DNA of 64,000 nt from Flavobacterium sp. LC2016-23 (GCF_009674775.1 NZ_WKKE01000002.1:230576-294575); one strand, 5' to 3'. Positions 8,420-16,917 are shown, numbered from the stretch's first letter. Numbers and translations are program-made. The notes: a model not told the origin generated them from the sequence alone.

Positions 8420-9163
8420 ATGGCAAGGAATTTTTTTATCATAATAGCGATGTCTGTAACTCTGATGGCATCAGGACAAAATAAAATGAAACAGGCTGAC
8501 GAACTTATAAATAAAACGGATCCGGGATGGACGGTTGTAGAAGGCTGGATTAAAAATGCAAAAAATAAAGTAGAGGTTCTGCCGACAGAGCCATCGAAAG
8601 CGAAAGAAGCTTTGTATCATACTCAGGTTACCACCCAGTCTGCCATGGGAGCAATTGTCTTTATGACGGGCGGACTTTTGATTGATGATGGATGGATAAG
8701 AATTTTAGGTTCCGGAAATGCAAAATTCAACAGAACACTGCCGGACTGGAACAAAGGAAAATCCTTTAAGGAATTTGGTGAAACTCCTGCATTCTTATTA
8801 ATTGCAGATGATGCCATTGGAGGTTTCTATCTTATGAACGGCGGTGCGTTGGGTACTGATGTAGGGATGATTTATTATTTTTCACCGGACAGTCTGGAAT
8901 TTGAACCGCTTGAGATCAATTATTCACAATTCCTGCAGTTTTGCTTTAATAACGATTTGGAGAAGTTTTATGAAGGAAGCAGATGGAAAGGATGGAGAGC
9001 CGAAGTTTCGAAATTAAAAGGTGATGAAGTTTTTAATTTTTATCCCTTTCTATGGAGTAAGGAAGGAAGTGATATCGATAAAAATGCAAGAAAAATTATT
9101 CCCATTGCCGAGCAGTATAGTCTGAACCTGGATTTAAGAAAACAAATGGGGTTTGATAAATAA
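8420..9163 (+). CDS. DUF2625 domain-containing exported protein
   Basis: This 247-residue protein starts with a signal peptide (to about residue 20, ASGQNKMKQ). The conserved blocks KADELINKTDPGW-like at the start, QVTTQSAMGAIVFMTGG, ILIDDGWIRILGSG-like and FLLIADDAIGGFYLMNGGA are those of the DUF2625 family. The family has no proven biochemical role that I know; the fold looks like that of SMI1/KNR4-type proteins, some of which are immunity proteins, but this is inference. It starts ten bases after the antiporter-tail relic and is followed by a VOC-family gene on the same strand. Confidence 0.85.
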   Translation: MARNFFIIIAMSVTLMASGQNKMKQADELINKTDPGWTVVEGWIKNAKNKVEVLPTEPSKAKEALYHTQVTTQSAMGAIVFMTGGLLIDDGWIRILGSGNAKFNRTLPDWNKGKSFKEFGETPAFLLIADDAIGGFYLMNGGALGTDVGMIYYFSPDSLEFEPLEINYSQFLQFCFNNDLEKFYEGSRWKGWRAEVSKLKGDEVFNFYPFLWSKEGSDIDKNARKIIPIAEQYSLNLDLRKQMGFDK

Positions 9164-9198
9164 AACCTGAGTTGAATCGTAATTTCAAACACATAAAA

Positions 9199-9561
9199 AT
9201 GGAACATAAAATCAAATCAATCCGGCCTTTTATTGGTGCTAAAGATTTCGAAGTATCAAGACGTTTTTACCGTGATCTTGGATTTGAAGAAACGGTTTTA
9301 GAAGCTAATTTTTCAGTTTTCAAAAGTGATGATATTGCCTTTTACCTTCAGGATTATTACGCAAAAGAATGGATAGACAATACCATGGTTTTTCTAGAAG
9401 TCGATGATGTAGATCGTTATTACCAGGAATTGCTGGCGCTTAACATAACAGAAAAATATGGTGTAAAATTAACTCCAATACGCCATTTGGATTGGGGAAG
9501 CGAATGTTTTTTGCACGATCCGTCCGGTGTTTTATGGCACTTTGGGAAGTTTAAGAAATAG
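9199..9561 (+). CDS. VOC superfamily (glyoxalase/bleomycin-resistance-like) protein
   Basis: Starting at the ATG at 9199 the protein has 120 residues; a TTG nine codons upstream is also in frame but less likely. It has the paired beta-alpha-beta modules of the vicinal oxygen chelate fold: RPFIGAKDFEVSRRFYRDLGF at the N terminus and SECFLHDPSGVLWHFGKF at the C terminus. Members may be glyoxalases, dioxygenases or drug-binding resistance proteins. The substrate cannot be assigned. It is the last plus-strand gene before a convergent repeat and the minus-strand 2H gene. Confidence 0.85.
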   Translation: MEHKIKSIRPFIGAKDFEVSRRFYRDLGFEETVLEANFSVFKSDDIAFYLQDYYAKEWIDNTMVFLEVDDVDRYYQELLALNITEKYGVKLTPIRHLDWGSECFLHDPSGVLWHFGKFKK

Positions 9562-9566
9562 TTTTT

Positions 9567-9641
9567 TGCCACGAATTGCACAAATTTTTACTAATTGAAA
9601 TATGCTTAATTTTAATAAAAATTCATGCTAATCCGTGCAAT
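9567..9641. repeat. CACGAATT-type inverted intergenic repeat
   Basis: GCCACGAATTGCACAAATTTTTACT on the left is mirrored by TAATAAAAATTCATGC and CCGTGCAATT on the right. It resembles the repeat at 3697-3785. It lies between convergent genes, where it may also serve as a terminator. Confidence 0.65.
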
Positions 9642-9687
9642 TACTTCGCTTGTTCGCTATCGCATTCTATGATAAAATGCAGGCAAA

Positions 9688-10368
9688 TCAGATCCTAAAA
9701 TCTGCCAGATAAATGGTGTTGCTTTCTCTCTGATACCAGTCGTTATAGACTAATTCCAGATTTTCAGCCTTAAATTCGCCAAAATCAAAATCACGGAATT
9801 TATCGACAACCTGTATGAATTGTTCCGGATGCTGCAGTTCTTCCTGAAAGCGCATTATGGTAGCATGTGCAGTCGAAATGGTGTAACGGCTGTCAATAGT
9901 TTGTTGCAGGCCCGAATTTTTAAAATGATCACGCAGTTTGTCACGCAGGTTATTGAGCGATTCATCCGTTGGGAAACCCTGAATCATCAAGGCAGAAGGC
10001 GAAGCTGTAACACCTTTGAATTTAATTGTAATATTGTCTAAATCCACCAGGCTTTTACAAATAGTTTCGATGTAATCGTTAGGCGAGATCTGATCTAAAC
10101 GAAATTCCTCCGAACACGAAATAATTGACATGACCGTGATATGAATATCGGAATCGGGATAATAATATTGTGCGGGTTCCACTTCTTTTAAAGCTTCTAA
10201 AAACAACTGAATATTTGCTTTTACAATTTCGTCTGGACGAATGAGTACTGTTATTCCAAAACGGGAATCCTTTTCATTATTGATCTGTGGATCTAAAATG
10301 TAATTTCCGGACTGTATAGCTTCGGAAGATTTTTTATAGAGCTGATTATAATGTTCGGTCAGATTCAT
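9688..10368 (-). CDS. 2H phosphoesterase superfamily protein (2'-5' RNA ligase-like)
   Basis: The 226-residue protein carries two H-x-T/S-x motifs, HITV at residues 76-79 and HATI at 168-171, spaced as in 2H phosphoesterases (2'-5' RNA ligase ThpR, cyclic phosphodiesterases, AKAP18-like). Enzymes of this superfamily hydrolyse or form 2'-5' or 2',3'-cyclic phosphate bonds in RNA or nucleotides. Some databases label close relatives 'mutarotase', without basis in these motifs. The substrate is unknown. It follows the DUF1801 gene by four bases and is probably cotranscribed with it. Confidence 0.85.
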   Translation of the reverse strand: MNLTEHYNQLYKKSSEAIQSGNYILDPQINNEKDSRFGITVLIRPDEIVKANIQLFLEALKEVEPAQYYYPDSDIHITVMSIISCSEEFRLDQISPNDYIETICKSLVDLDNITIKFKGVTASPSALMIQGFPTDESLNNLRDKLRDHFKNSGLQQTIDSRYTISTAHATIMRFQEELQHPEQFIQVVDKFRDFDFGEFKAENLELVYNDWYQRESNTIYLADFRI

Positions 10369-10372
10369 TCGG

Positions 10373-10741
10373 TTATTTTTTTTTTGCTTTTTCTAAATTT
10401 TCCTTTACCCTGAATTTTACAATTTTGGTAATTAAGGCAAATGGCATTGGCTGGTTTAGAGGAAATTGTACAGAACCTTTACCTGATTTATATTTTGAAA
10501 GTTCCTCTTTAAAAGTTTCGTGGCCGCTCGGTAAAGCATACAGGCCAATGTGATTTTTGAAGGCAGCGAAATAAACTACAATTCCGTTTTGTTCAAAAGC
10601 CGGCATAGAGTAGCTGATTTTTTCTTTGGCATCCGGAGCCGCTTTCTGAATTGTCAGTCGAATTTTTTCCATAATTTCCTGTACTTCAGCTGGAAAACCT
10701 CCGATGTATTCGTCTATATTTTCGGGTTTTTTGGTATCCAT
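10373..10741 (-). CDS. DUF1801 family protein (YdhG-like)
   Basis: This 122-residue protein shows the DUF1801 pattern: IDEYIGGFPAEVQEIMEKIR at the N terminus, then SYSMPAFEQNGIVVYFAAFKNHIGLY and the segment GKGSVQFPLNQPMPFALI near the end. Members have a small alpha/beta fold; one relative (Bacillus Fra/YdhG) was described as a frataxin-like iron chaperone, but a general function is not established. It shares a transcript with the 2H phosphoesterase. A second, divergent DUF1801 gene is at 14829-15251. Confidence 0.88.
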   Translation of the reverse strand: MDTKKPENIDEYIGGFPAEVQEIMEKIRLTIQKAAPDAKEKISYSMPAFEQNGIVVYFAAFKNHIGLYALPSGHETFKEELSKYKSGKGSVQFPLNQPMPFALITKIVKFRVKENLEKAKKK

Positions 10742-10751
10742 TTTTTATTTG

Positions 10752-10828
10752 TTTCAAGTTTCAGGTTTGAAGTTTGAGGTTTCAGGTTGCTTGCAAAACC
10801 TGAGACTGAGACTGAAATCTGAGAATAA
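10752..10828. repeat. Degenerate repeat of CAGGTTT and GAGACTGA words
   Basis: The left half repeats TTTCAAGTTTCAGGTTTGAAG, and the right half has CCTGAGACTGAGACTGAAATC; the halves are roughly inverted. It flanks the SRPBCC gene on its 3' side; the same words reappear on its 5' side at 11331-11402. Confidence 0.6.
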
Positions 10829-10836
10829 AGACTCCT

Positions 10837-11304
10837 CTATGCCAGCCCTTTCGGAAATCTGTCCAGTATCAAATTAAGCTGAATACGATGTTCCAAAAAC
10901 GCTTTCGCTCCGGCTAAAACCAATGTAAAACCTTCGGTTGAATTTCGTACCTGATCGATTATGGTGTCAGGATCTCCTTTTAAACCTGAATTGGTAATAC
11001 TCACAAAAGTTTCATTTTCGTTTAAGGGCGTAAAAATCCATTCGACTAAAGTGATTTCATCCGGATTTCCCCATTCGATCACAATTTTCTGGTTTTCTTT
11101 TATGACTTTCGTTAGGACCGTCAGCGAAAAACCATACATTTCCCAAGTCCATTCGGTTGACTGGTCCTCTTCTAATTTTCCGGAACCTTTGCTGAACCAA
11201 AATTTGCTCGTGATTTCGGGATTTATAAAAGCCTCAAAAACTTCTGAAACAGGTTTTCTGATCAGCATTTCGGCTTTTGCGAATTTGTTGTTCTCTGTTT
11301 TCAT
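10837..11304 (-). CDS. SRPBCC (AHSA1/START-like) domain protein
   Basis: The chosen start is the ATG at 11304, giving 155 residues beginning MKTENNKFAKAEMLIRKPV. An in-frame extension to 11406 is encoded by a repeat and would add a Ser-Gln run, so it is rejected. The fold is the SRPBCC hydrophobic-cavity domain: PVSEVFEAFINPEITSKFWF at the N terminus, VEWIFTPLNENETFVSITN in the middle, and a long C-terminal helix. Members bind hydrophobic ligands or assist other proteins. The function here is unknown. Repeats flank it on both sides. Confidence 0.85.
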   Translation of the reverse strand: MKTENNKFAKAEMLIRKPVSEVFEAFINPEITSKFWFSKGSGKLEEDQSTEWTWEMYGFSLTVLTKVIKENQKIVIEWGNPDEITLVEWIFTPLNENETFVSITNSGLKGDPDTIIDQVRNSTEGFTLVLAGAKAFLEHRIQLNLILDRFPKGLA

Positions 11305-11330
11305 AATTTTTAAAATGTAAAATGTTCGTT

Positions 11331-11402
11331 GTAAAAAGTAAAAAGTAAAAGCCAACTCTGAGACCTGGGACTGAGACTGAGACTGAGACCTGAGACTTTT
11401 TA
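11331..11402. repeat. Degenerate repeat of GAGACT words with flanking inverted GTAAAAAG
   Basis: GTAAAAAGTAAAAAGTAAAAG on the left and GACTTTTTAC on the right are inverted. Between them are repeated GAGACCTGGGACTGAGACTG words. Read through on the minus strand it encodes a spurious Ser-Gln run upstream of the SRPBCC start. Confidence 0.65.
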
Positions 11403-11429
11403 CCAAACCTCTAATTTACTAAAAAGGAT

Positions 11430-12011
11430 TTATACTTTCTCTTTATCAATCCATTTTCCGGTTGTTGGGGCGACGTAATGCTTCATTTTATGCAATAAAT
11501 CATCAATATTGTCGCTTACCAGAAGCATTTCTTTATTGGCACTTTTCAGGAAACCTTTATCCACCATAGTTTGGGTCAGTTCTATCAGGGAATCGTAAAA
11601 ACCATTGGTATTTAAAATTGCAATCGGTTTTTTATGCAATCCCAATTGTGCCCAGGTCAGCATTTCAAATAGCTCTTCAAGAGTTCCAAAACCTCCAGGA
11701 AGTGCCATCACGCCATCGCATAGCTCATTCATTTTGGTTTTTCTTTCGTGCATGCTTTCAACTAAAATTAATTCAGTCAGGCCCTGATGTGCAATTTCTT
11801 TGGAACGCAGAAAATTGGGTAAAACACCAATTACTTTTCCGCCTTCATTTAGGGTTCCGTCTGCAACAGCACCCATTAGTCCCACATTTGCACCACCATA
11901 CACTAATTCTATCTGGTTTTTGGCCAGTGTTTTCCCCAACAATGTGGCTTGCGCTGTGTATATTTCTTCCGTTCCAAAACTGGAACCACAGAAAACAGTG
12001 ATTCTTTTCAT
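11430..12011 (-). CDS. LOG family protein (TIGR00730), cytokinin-riboside-monophosphate phosphoribohydrolase-like
   Basis: This 193-residue Rossmann-fold protein has the LOG signatures MHERKTKM at residues 88-95 and LPGGFGTLEELFEM beginning at residue 104. Characterised LOG enzymes split nucleoside 5'-monophosphates to base and ribose 5-phosphate; in bacteria the natural substrate is usually AMP or a modified adenine nucleotide. It follows the GNAT gene by 18 bases and ends a run of tightly spaced minus-strand genes. It is cytosolic with no signal peptide. Confidence 0.93.
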   Translation of the reverse strand: MKRITVFCGSSFGTEEIYTAQATLLGKTLAKNQIELVYGGANVGLMGAVADGTLNEGGKVIGVLPNFLRSKEIAHQGLTELILVESMHERKTKMNELCDGVMALPGGFGTLEELFEMLTWAQLGLHKKPIAILNTNGFYDSLIELTQTMVDKGFLKSANKEMLLVSDNIDDLLHKMKHYVAPTTGKWIDKEKV

Positions 12012-12029
12012 GCTTTTTTATTTTTAATC

Positions 12030-12557
12030 TTATTTTTTTATTTCGTACACAAAATTATGACGGGAGGGTTCGTTGTAATAAGCGACCTCTATTTCTTCTG
12101 TTTTTACGGCACCCAGTTTTTCTATCGCTTTTTGCGAACGGTAATTTTCGGCCCCAATATGAAACTGAACTTTATCAACCGCTTCAAAAGCATAATCGAG
12201 CATCATTTTCTTCACCTGATTATTAAATCCGGTGCCCCAAAACTTTCTTCCGTAAAAAGTATAGCCAATAAAAACACTTTTATTTTCCGGTTCATAGTCA
12301 TAAAATCGGGTACTTCCGGCTATTTCACCGGTGCTTTTATCCATAATAAGAAAAGCACCTTTGCTTTTCATGGCACCTTCAAAGAAATTTTGGAAAACGT
12401 CTCTTTCATAGCGGTTTTTATTCGGATGCTGCTCCCAAATTAAAGGATCTGAAGCAACTTTATAAAGTTCTTCAAAATGATTTTCCTGTAAAGGAATTAA
12501 TTTTACCAGATCATCTTCTAAAATTTCAGGCTGCAGGTTTAAAAGGGATGTACTCAT
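12030..12557 (-). CDS. GNAT family N-acetyltransferase (RimJ/RimL-like)
   Basis: The 175-residue protein has the GNAT fold of the RimJ/RimL type: LVKLIPLQENHFEELYKVAS at the N terminus, GYTFYGRKFWGTGFNNQVKK (the acetyl-CoA loop) and FHIGAENYRSQKAIEKLGAV near the C terminus. It would transfer acetyl from acetyl-CoA to an amino group of a protein or small molecule. The substrate is not apparent. It is 18 bases downstream of the lactonase gene. Confidence 0.92.
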   Translation of the reverse strand: MSTSLLNLQPEILEDDLVKLIPLQENHFEELYKVASDPLIWEQHPNKNRYERDVFQNFFEGAMKSKGAFLIMDKSTGEIAGSTRFYDYEPENKSVFIGYTFYGRKFWGTGFNNQVKKMMLDYAFEAVDKVQFHIGAENYRSQKAIEKLGAVKTEEIEVAYYNEPSRHNFVYEIKK

Positions 12558-12575
12558 TTTGAGCTGTTTTTAAAG

Positions 12576-13721
12576 TTATATTTTTTTGATCTGAACACAG
12601 GAAACATTTTCCAGCTTTACTTCTTTTCCTGTTTTTTTAAGAAATCCCGTTTTTGCATTTCGTTTGAAAACAATCACATTTCCGGTAATGACATTGGTTG
12701 CGATCAGGAATTTTCCTGTTTCATCAATTGCAAAAATCCGGGGGTGTTTTCCTAAAGTCGATTGATAGCCAATGTTGGTTAAAAGTCCTTTTTCATCAAT
12801 AGAAAAAATGGCAATATTGTTTTCTTTTCCCCTGTTGGCAGCATATAAAAATTTTCCGTCAGGCGAAATATGAATATCGGAACTTTCAAAACCTTCGGTA
12901 ATGGAATCCGGATGTGTACTGATGTGCTGGATTTTGTTTAAACTTCCGTTTACATATTCGTAAGCACTTATGGATCCTGACATTTCCTCGATACAATACC
13001 CGAATTTCTGATTCGGATGAAAAGCGAAATGCCGCGGCCCGCTTTCCGGATCTGTTTTGGTAAAAGGAACGGTGGCTTCAATTAAAGGCTGCTTGAGAGT
13101 TGCATCAAATTGATAGCAGCGTATTTTATCAGCGCCTAAATCAGGCAGGAAAAGATAATCATATTGTGGTGAAAATACGGTGGAATGCACGTGCGAACGG
13201 GTTTGCCTTTCTTTGTGGACGCTTCCGTCCGTGTATTGAAAATTTTGCGCCATCGAATCTATTTTACCATTTTCCAGCAAAGGATGTACCGAAACACTTC
13301 CTTCGGTATAATTACCGTTTACCAGCCACTTACCACTTTTATGAACGGAAACATACACCGGATTTTCACCGCCGCTGGACTGTTTGTTTAAAAAAGTAAG
13401 CGTTTTATTTTCGGCACTGAACTCAAAACTGCTGACGCTTCCGGCATTTGGAGTTTTACTGTCTGTGCAGGCATACACGTATTTTCCGTTTGGGGATACC
13501 GTCAAAAACGATGGATTAATGAGGTCTTTTGCCGAAGTTATTTTGGTTAGTTTTCCGTTTAAGGTATCCAGTTGATATACGACAATAGATGCTGCGGCTT
13601 TGTCCCTGTTGTATGAACCTAAAAAAACATACGTATTTTGGGAGAAGGCAGTAAATGTTGCCAGAAACGCAATTACTAACAGATTGGTTTTTAGTTTCAA
13701 GTTTTTGGTTGTTTTAATCAT
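12576..13721 (-). CDS. Lactonase family protein (6-phosphogluconolactonase-like beta-propeller), exported
   Basis: This 381-residue protein has an N-terminal signal peptide (FLATFTAFSQ, cleavage near residue 28) and then the seven-bladed propeller of the Pgl/lactonase family. Blade motifs such as FLTVSPNGKYVYAC, the histidine-containing SHVHSTVFSPQYDYLFLPDL, RHFAFHPNQKFGYCI and IHISPDGKFLYAANRG are visible. E. coli Pgl hydrolyses 6-phosphogluconolactone in the cytoplasm, but exported homologues in Bacteroidota probably act on other lactones. The stop codon of the metallo-hydrolase gene directly abuts its start (13722/13721). Confidence 0.88.
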   Translation of the reverse strand: MIKTTKNLKLKTNLLVIAFLATFTAFSQNTYVFLGSYNRDKAAASIVVYQLDTLNGKLTKITSAKDLINPSFLTVSPNGKYVYACTDSKTPNAGSVSSFEFSAENKTLTFLNKQSSGGENPVYVSVHKSGKWLVNGNYTEGSVSVHPLLENGKIDSMAQNFQYTDGSVHKERQTRSHVHSTVFSPQYDYLFLPDLGADKIRCYQFDATLKQPLIEATVPFTKTDPESGPRHFAFHPNQKFGYCIEEMSGSISAYEYVNGSLNKIQHISTHPDSITEGFESSDIHISPDGKFLYAANRGKENNIAIFSIDEKGLLTNIGYQSTLGKHPRIFAIDETGKFLIATNVITGNVIVFKRNAKTGFLKKTGKEVKLENVSCVQIKKI

Positions 13722-14825
13722 TTAGTTCAATCCTTTCCACCATTGCTGAAATTCTTGTTTCTCATTTTTTAGTTCCACTAATTCGCCAATCCTTGGTGTG
13801 ACTAACGGAACTGGATTTTCTGATAAAGCATTTAATTCCGTCACTTTTTTTAATGGCTCATCCCAGGGATGCAGGGCCAATGCGAATTTTGAGGAATGCA
13901 CCGGAAAAACCCTTTTTGCTTTGAGGTCTTTGATGGCTTTGATGACATCTTCCGGTAAATTATGGATGTACTTCCACGCAGGATTATACTGGCCGTTATC
14001 GATTAATGCCAGATCGAAAGGGCCAAATTTAGCACCAATGTCTGCGAAGTGCGTATCGTAACCGCTGTCGCCGCCAAGATACATTCTAAAGCCTTTGGTT
14101 TCTAACACAAAGGAAGTCCAGAGTGTATTGCAGCGTTTAATTCCCCTGCCCGAAAAATGTCGTGACGGAGTGGTGTAAAGTGTCAGATTGGAATCAAGTT
14201 CTATTTTTTCATGCCAGTCTTTTTCGATAATGGCATTGTTTGGAAATCCCCAAAATTCAAAGTGTGAACCTACACCGAGCGCACAGATTACTTTTTTGAT
14301 TTTTGGCTTTAGCTGCAAAATTGTTGCATAATCGAGATGATCATAATGATCGTGTGTGATGAGCAAATAATCGATGGAAGGAAAATCATCAGCCGTGTAA
14401 ATATCAGTTCCTTTAAATGCTTTTGTAGTTCCGTAAACAGGAGAGGCGTTGCCGCTAAAAACAGGATCTATTAAAAATCGTTTTCCTTCCAGCTGAATGA
14501 AATAAGAAGAATGTCCAAACCAGACTAAAAAATCCTGATCTATAGAAAGCTCCAGTAAATTGGTTTTAATGGAAGGAATTAAATCGGTCGGAATTTTTCG
14601 GTCTGTTTTTTTAAATAAGAAATCAGAAATTACATCAAAATAGCCATAGCCTTCTGCAAGTTCGGGCGTGAAATTTTCGTTTTCGAATCTGCCGTTTTTA
14701 AATTGTGGCGATTTTTGCATCAGGACTAGTCTTTCGCCAGCTGGCTTTTTACCATAGCGCGGATGTTTGAAAACGTAAATAAGAACAAGTATTAAAAGAA
14801 TAAGTAGTATAAAAGTAATGGTCAT
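13722..14825 (-). CDS. MBL-fold metallo-hydrolase (UlaG/NAPE-PLD-like)
   Basis: The 367-residue protein has one N-terminal membrane helix (residues 2-20) and a metallo-beta-lactamase domain. The metal motif HDHYDHLD is at residues 158-165, preceded by WFGHSSYFIQLEGKRFLIDP and followed by YLGGDSGYDTHF and the late VFPVHSSKFAL. This arrangement is that of the UlaG and NAPE-phospholipase D branch, which hydrolyses phosphodiesters or lactones. Substrate unknown. It lies between a DUF1801 gene and the lactonase gene with almost no spacing. Confidence 0.9.
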   Translation of the reverse strand: MTITFILLILLILVLIYVFKHPRYGKKPAGERLVLMQKSPQFKNGRFENENFTPELAEGYGYFDVISDFLFKKTDRKIPTDLIPSIKTNLLELSIDQDFLVWFGHSSYFIQLEGKRFLIDPVFSGNASPVYGTTKAFKGTDIYTADDFPSIDYLLITHDHYDHLDYATILQLKPKIKKVICALGVGSHFEFWGFPNNAIIEKDWHEKIELDSNLTLYTTPSRHFSGRGIKRCNTLWTSFVLETKGFRMYLGGDSGYDTHFADIGAKFGPFDLALIDNGQYNPAWKYIHNLPEDVIKAIKDLKAKRVFPVHSSKFALALHPWDEPLKKVTELNALSENPVPLVTPRIGELVELKNEKQEFQQWWKGLN

Positions 14826-14828
14826 AGT

Positions 14829-15251
14829 TTATTGGGGAGGATATAATTTATTTAAGTTTTCAACGGAAAGAGCAATCATTTTTTTGAGGACTTCCACATC
14901 AATATCTGCTATTTTTTGAATGTAAATACAGCCTTTTCCGGATTTGTGTTTTCCAAATTTAGAAAGTAATGCTTCTCGGTGTTCAGGTGCAAGGTAAGAA
15001 TAAAGTGAGATGGCCGCTTTTCTTGGTGAAAAGGCCACAAGCGGGGCATCACCTTCATGACCGCTGGCATATTTGTAATGATAACTCCCGAAACCTATAA
15101 TACTGGTTCCCCACATTTTCGGTTCAAAGCCGGTTTGCTGCTGCATCAGTTCAACCAGTTCAAATGAGTCGTTTCTTTTTGTCGAATCTTCGACAGCATT
15201 GATGAAATCAACAACGCTGCTTTGGGTTTCTGTAGTTTTATTCTTTGCCAT
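14829..15251 (-). CDS. DUF1801 domain-containing protein
   Basis: This 140-residue protein is a second DUF1801 member, of the subgroup with the core segment GTSIIGFGSYHYKYASGHEG followed by FSPRKAAISLYSYL and GKHKSGKGCIYIQKIADIDV. It differs clearly from the one at 10373-10741. Function unproven. It begins 13 bases after the serine-hydrolase gene and ends three bases before the metallo-hydrolase gene, so it is part of the same transcript. Confidence 0.87.
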   Translation of the reverse strand: MAKNKTTETQSSVVDFINAVEDSTKRNDSFELVELMQQQTGFEPKMWGTSIIGFGSYHYKYASGHEGDAPLVAFSPRKAAISLYSYLAPEHREALLSKFGKHKSGKGCIYIQKIADIDVEVLKKMIALSVENLNKLYPPQ

Positions 15252-15264
15252 TGTGGTTTGTTTT

Positions 15265-16305
15265 TTAATTCAGTGCATCACTTTTCAAAAGTATGTTTTT
15301 GATTTTTATCTCAGCATTATATAACAAATCCGAATTTTTGTTGATCTGATTTTCCAAAATAATCAAACTGACATCACTTTCAGGAAAATACAAATTTACA
15401 GAAGAAAAACCATCTCCTAAACCGGTATGACCTATATATTTTGGAGTTTCTTGGTCTACAATTCGTAGTCCGTAGCCGTAACCTTGTTTTTCTTTTCCAA
15501 AAACATTGTGCTGTGCTCTTATATTGTAATGAATCATGAGTTGGTACGATTCAGGTTTCAGTATTTTTCCTTTATGAAGATTTTTGTTCCAGATGGCCAA
15601 ATCATTTACAGTAGAAATAATTCCATAAGAGGCAATACTTTCCGGCGTTATTATAGATTCTTCGACCTTCTTAAAAGTATTGTTCGTATTGAGGTAACCT
15701 GAGACTAAATTTTTATTTTGGTTTTTCGAATAACAAAAAGTATTTTTCATTCGCAACTTTTTAAAAAGTGCATTGGCTGCTTCCGAATAACTTTTTTTAG
15801 TGGTAAAAGCAATAATCTGACCTAATAAACCATAACTTAAATTACCGTATTTAAAATCTGTTCCGGACTTGAAAAGTAATGGTTTTTGCAAATCTGTGAT
15901 TCCATGCGAATGATTTAATAGTTGATGAACTGTTACAGAATCTGCCCAGGGCTGGGTTAGATAAGGCAGGTACTTTTTTATGGGGAATTTCAGGTCAATT
16001 CTGCCTTCCTCCATTTCTTTTAAAATCAAAACTGCCGTAATTTGTCTGGTGTTTGACATGATTTCAAATTCACTGTCGATTGTCAAAGGTGTCTTTTTAT
16101 CAAAATCGGCAAAACCCTGTACTTTATTGTAAATAGTTTTTCCTTTTTTGGAAATAAGGACAACACCATTAAATCTAGGTTCCGTAACTTTAATCAAACT
16201 GTCTGTTGAGAGGCTTAATCTGTCTTTTTTTTGCGAAAATGAAGGGTTACTTAAAAGTAAGAAAAGAAAAGAGAATAAAAAGGGAGCTCGTAGCATTAGG
16301 GTCAT
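15265..16305 (-). CDS. Class C beta-lactamase-like serine hydrolase with Arg in place of the catalytic Lys
   Basis: The 346-residue exported protein has a signal peptide (MTLMLRAPFLFSFLFLLLSN) and the serine beta-lactamase/D,D-peptidase fold. The usual S-x-x-K motif reads SNTR at residues 84-87, with the codon AGA for Arg; AAA would restore Lys with one base change. The second motif Y-x-N is intact (YGN, 153-155) and the third is HTG (GHTGLGDGF). The Arg probably impairs or changes catalysis. It opens a tight run of genes, with a long inverted repeat just upstream. Confidence 0.88.
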   Translation of the reverse strand: MTLMLRAPFLFSFLFLLLSNPSFSQKKDRLSLSTDSLIKVTEPRFNGVVLISKKGKTIYNKVQGFADFDKKTPLTIDSEFEIMSNTRQITAVLILKEMEEGRIDLKFPIKKYLPYLTQPWADSVTVHQLLNHSHGITDLQKPLLFKSGTDFKYGNLSYGLLGQIIAFTTKKSYSEAANALFKKLRMKNTFCYSKNQNKNLVSGYLNTNNTFKKVEESIITPESIASYGIISTVNDLAIWNKNLHKGKILKPESYQLMIHYNIRAQHNVFGKEKQGYGYGLRIVDQETPKYIGHTGLGDGFSSVNLYFPESDVSLIILENQINKNSDLLYNAEIKIKNILLKSDALN

Positions 16306-16326
16306 GTTTTGGTTTAGTTGTTTTAT

Positions 16327-16394
16327 AGTTTTCAGTCGCAGTCGCAGTCTCAGTTTTCAGTCTCAGTAGCAAACTGCGACTGCGACTGAAAACT
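16327..16394. repeat. Perfect 22-bp inverted repeat built from GTCGCA words
   Basis: Arms at 16327-16348 and 16373-16394 are perfect reverse complements, and the 24-base spacer carries more CAGTCTCAG words. On either strand this would form a strong hairpin. It lies between the SnoaL-like gene and the serine hydrolase gene and could end transcription or stabilise a 3' end, although no clear T-run follows. Confidence 0.85.
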
Positions 16395-16403
16395 GCAACT
16401 AAA

Positions 16404-16772
16404 TTAGAACATCCCGTTTTCATTCACCATCTTGGCAGGAACGGCTTGTCCTAAATCCCAAAGTTCTACTATTTTATCAGATTCAAACCTGAAAATATGA
16501 ACTACGGCAATACCGTGGTCGCTGCTGTTTTGTTTTACATGCGAATGTACGGCAACCATTTCTTTATCTCCAATCGTGCGATGAATTTCAAAAATTTTAT
16601 TTGGATTTTGCCTTGACGATTCCTCCATGGCCAGCATCAAAGTATTGGCATCTCCTTTAAAATAAACATTGTGATGCTTAAAATTGGTACCCACGTAAAG
16701 CCGGAAAGCCTCATGTGAATGCCCTTTTGCTGCCAGTTTCAAAAAGTCTTTTGCAATATATTTCTTAGTCAT
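16404..16772 (-). CDS. SnoaL-like/NTF2-like polyketide-cyclase-fold protein
   Basis: Starting at the ATG at 16772 the protein has 122 residues; an upstream TTG (16781) is in frame but unlikely. It has the NTF2-like cone fold seen in SnoaL-type proteins: HSHEAFRLYVGTNFKHHNVY at the N terminus, HRTIGDKEMVAVHSHV in the middle, and IVHIFRFESDKIVELWDL-like at the C terminus. Close relatives are annotated as ester cyclases or nuclear-transport-factor-2-like, but the activity is rarely known. It stands alone downstream of the AraC-type regulator. Confidence 0.85.
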   Translation of the reverse strand: MTKKYIAKDFLKLAAKGHSHEAFRLYVGTNFKHHNVYFKGDANTLMLAMEESSRQNPNKIFEIHRTIGDKEMVAVHSHVKQNSSDHGIAVVHIFRFESDKIVELWDLGQAVPAKMVNENGMF

Positions 16773-16917
16773 GATTCCCAAAATTTAAAAGCTAACTAAG
16801 TTAAGAAATAACGGCTTAAGAATTTAAAAAAATATTGCTTTATTAGCTTTTCCCACGGAGGAAGTAACGAATTTATAAAAATCAGGAATGGTTTTCGGAA
16901 TAAGAAGATTTCTGTGG

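Noticed and set aside
11305..11406. N-terminal extension of the SRPBCC protein with a Ser-Gln run
   Set aside because: The run is a translation of the GAGACT repeat; the ATG at 11304 gives a normal family N terminus.
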